The notes below the pieces were generated by a model. The model was not told the origin of the DNA, ran no database searches, and saw only the letters and a program-made list of their open reading frames with translations. The position numbers and the translations under genes were made by a program. Of a stretch of DNA of 64,000 bases, positions 61,850 through 64,000 are shown piece after piece. How positions within the stretch are numbered: position 1 is the stretch's first letter; each line of letters starts with the position of its first letter. The stretch spans positions 142,886,529 through 142,950,528 of the forward strand of contig OY821518.1 in the NCBI GenBank assembly GCA_963682025.1, in the 5' to 3' direction. Source of the stretch: Cordilura impudica. Taxonomy: Eukaryota; Arthropoda; Insecta; Diptera; Scathophagidae.

Positions 61850-62170
61850 TTGCAAGAAGAAGTAGGAAGCGCTCAGAATATCGTTATATCCCATGGGAGG
61901 CAACGTCAAATCCGTGAAGCAGTGGAAAGAGGTAGGTTCAAATTTGTTTCGTATTGATTGAGAAGATTATGCAATTTTTTTCTCATAGTGTTGGCTTGAC
62001 TTAAAATCTGGAGTTAAGAAGCGATATTCGAGAAGCGTCATGAACAAAATCAATGGTGGATCTTTCAAGAACGTAACCCCCGAGTTAAGCTCTTTTGAAG
62101 AGCAAATTCTGACCATTATCATTAGGATGCTGCTGATGGTTATTCGGTTACGCCAGAATCAGGATTAATA
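61850..62170 (+). pseudogene. Myb/SANT-like (zeste-type) DNA-binding fragment
   Basis: A first part RQRQIREAVERG ends at a possible donor (G|GTAGGTTC, about 61,939). After an acceptor CTCATAG (61,989) the text reads WLDLKSGVKKRYSRSVMNKI, NGGSFKNVTPELSSFEEQIL, TIII. W-x-DLKS-x-VKKKY ... NGGS ... PELSxxEEQIL resembles the C-terminal half of the Myb_DNA-bind_5 fold seen in transposon accessory proteins and zeste-like regulators. Too short to be complete. Confidence 0.45.
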
Positions 62171-63472
62171 GTTTAATGTAACATAATTCTATATATTGAA
62201 TGTATATAATTTAATTTATTGTGATGTCTATTGAGGTTTACATAATATACATAATGTATAAAATTTAATTCTTTTTGTTACGTTATCTTTTTTTTAAATA
62301 AGTAAATAAAAATGTTATTGTTAAATAAAATTAAAATTTTTATTGATTTTTTTATATTTTTTTTTCTAAAAAATTTTATGTTTACATTTAATTGCTTTGT
62401 CTGTTTTTATTTTTTTGACAGCTGTCTTGGAATATTCCAATAAGAATGTAACCAGTACCCGTGTTCTGTATTTTATGTGAAAAGTTTCTCACATAGAAAA
62501 AGTATGAAACAAAAAATACCACTGAATCTCGATTTGCGAGCAAAAACTGTGTCTGTATTTTAATGTGAAAAGTTACAACACTGGTTACGTTCTTATTGTA
62601 ATATACTTTTTGGTGGGGTTAGGGGCTTTTAGTATTATTTAGGAGAAATATTTTTTATGCGGTCCAGCCTATTTTCGGAGTTATGGACCGACAAAGCTTT
62701 TACCTTGATTTGTACATAATTTTGTTACTTATTATCGGATTTCAATATATATATGATTAGAAAGCTTACTTGAGTGCCTTTCATATGGTATTTCCAAATT
62801 CGAAATACATTATCCCATTATGAACCTATTGAATTTTTGTATTATTTTACAATTTTTTTTTTGAAAACGTCCCATTATCTCATAAAATCGCTCGATTTTC
62901 TCAAAAAAATTTTCATAATAAATAAGAGTAGAATAATAGTATAATATATTATCGGTTAATTTCACCAAAAAATAAATAAAAAGTTTAGGTAAAATCCCTA
63001 ATATCTCGAAATGAAGCTAGTGGACCCAGCTTTCATTCAGTTGCTGTAAATACCAACATTATATGGATTATTCTATGATATAATGGGACGTTTTCGAAAA
63101 AAAAAAAAAATTGTAAAAAAATACAAAAAAATCAATAGGTTCATAATGGGTTAAGGATTTCGAATTTTTATATAGGAAATGAAAGACACTCAAGTAATAA
63201 GTAACAAAGTTATGTACACAAATAAATAAGCTCGAATAAATAAGCTCGACCGCAAAAAATATTTCTCCTAAATAATAACAAAAGCTCCTATCCCCCCAAA
63301 AAAATCAAAGAAATTGGGGAGTAACCACTAAACTAGACTTAAGCCCAAGTTTTTCTTTTTTATTTTGGGAAATTCTTTATACTTTCTGAATAATTGTAAA
63401 AAAAATGTATGTAAATACTTGAAAGTATATTTCATATTTCTTACCTTTTCTCCAATATTTGTATATTTTATG

Positions 63473-63477
<5 letters not shown>

Positions 63478-63512
<35 letters not shown>
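63478..63512. repeat. TA microsatellite
   Basis: About 16 TA units inside the right arm of the long-TIR element; the left arm has a shorter run at 61,440-61,470. Confidence 0.9.
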
Positions 63513-63803
63513 AAGCCACTGAATTTAAATACGTATTTCACATCGATTTCAATTGCTAGTAAATTTGACAGTTCAATTTCAAAACTTCTCACATGCCTAT
63601 TTTACAGAAACACTTTTTTCTCATTTGTCCAATAAATGTGAGAAAAAACGTTGCGTGACAGATATTTCTCACAAAATAAAGTTACAGAACCAGTCGAATG
63701 TGAGAAATAATATTTTGTGTCAGTTCGCAACGTTTTTGTTTCATTTTATACGTTCCATGTGAAAACTTTCCGATGTGAGAGTTATAGAACACATCACAAT
63801 GCT

Positions 63804-63985
63804 AGTTCGAAAAACTCAATACACTCACATTTTTTTACTAACACATACATTTTCCGCAGTGGTCACACTAACCCACCAATCTCACATCACACTGCAAGTT
63901 CGAAAAACTCAATACACTCACATTTTTTTTACTAATACACACACATTTTCCGCAGTGGTCACACTAATGGCACCAAATTTTTCGT
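63804..63985 (+). repeat. 93-bp tandem duplication
   Basis: AGTTCGAAAAACTCAATACA, CTCACATTTTTT and TTTTCCGCAGTGGTCACACT occur at 63,804 and 63,897. Confidence 0.85.
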
Positions 63986-64000
63986 GCGAGTAGTGGCAGA

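Larger units (their letters stand above)
61189..63790. mobile_element. Long-TIR DNA element with Myb/SANT-like exon
   Basis: 61,189-about 61,640 (CTATAACTCTCACATCGGAA, AACGTTGCGAACTGACACAA, TGAGAAAAATGTG, AATATTGGAGAAGAGGTAAG) reappears inverted at about 63,280-63,790. The arms diverge mainly at a TA microsatellite. The interior includes a third, direct copy of the GGAGAAATA ... TTTTCGGAGTTATGG segment at 62,610-62,720, and a small split ORF. Arms of about 450-500 bp are long for an ordinary TIR. Confidence 0.7.

Noticed and set aside
63804..63985. CRISPR-like spaced repeats
   Set aside because: Only two units in direct tandem in a eukaryotic context; a simple 93-bp duplication.

Overview
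The window looks like a piece of an AT-rich dipteran genome, probably a higher (schizophoran) fly. Its one intact host gene is an orthologue of the Drosophila checkpoint kinase loki/Chk2. The rest is dominated by insect transposon families and decayed copies of fly genes. Species cannot be named from sequence alone, and no rRNA, tRNA or CRISPR was seen.

Layout: (1) 0.25-2.8 kb holds decayed fragments of host genes: a NOC3-like piece, an arrestin-domain-like piece and a clear Dicer-1 C-terminal pseudogene. (2) 3.2-22.6 kb is a nest of elements. A CR1/Jockey-type LINE lies at 3.8-8.3 kb, followed by a short Helitron. An I-clade LINE is split by a Transib (RAG1-type) DNA transposon that is itself split by a second LINE. 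A third LINE carries a tandem repeat dimer and a MITE, and a Jockey copy carries an internally deleted mariner. (3) 22.8-30.1 kb holds two divergent copies of the loki 5' end (exons 1-2). The left copy is inverted and has lost its splice donor; the right copy is in register with the gene. Between them lies a decayed gene of an unnamed arthropod-wide family. (4) 29.5-45.7 kb is loki intron 2 (about 16 kb), filled with LINEs, pogo, piggyBac, I-clade, Helitron and satellite-like sequence. (5) 45.7-47.9 kb carries loki exons 3-7 (end of the FHA domain and the kinase domain). (6) 48-64 kb is intergenic, with many MITEs/foldbacks, a Jockey copy, a Helitron helicase remnant, a DUF4806 gene inside an inverted-repeat structure, and a long-TIR element with a Myb/SANT-like exon.

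Strongest observations. Four copies of one LINE family share a 3' terminal stem-loop. The two copies with a preserved ORF1/ORF2 junction have ORF2 in the same frame as ORF1, without an AUG, just after a stop followed by CARYYA (UAA-CAA-UUA and UAG-CAA-CCA). That is the type-I (tobamovirus-like) readthrough context. The Transib has TIRs beginning with the V(D)J heptamer CACAGTG, a GC-rich 5-bp target duplication, and a target reading frame that rejoins perfectly when the element is removed. The inverted loki duplication supplies matched empty sites that date several MITE insertions.
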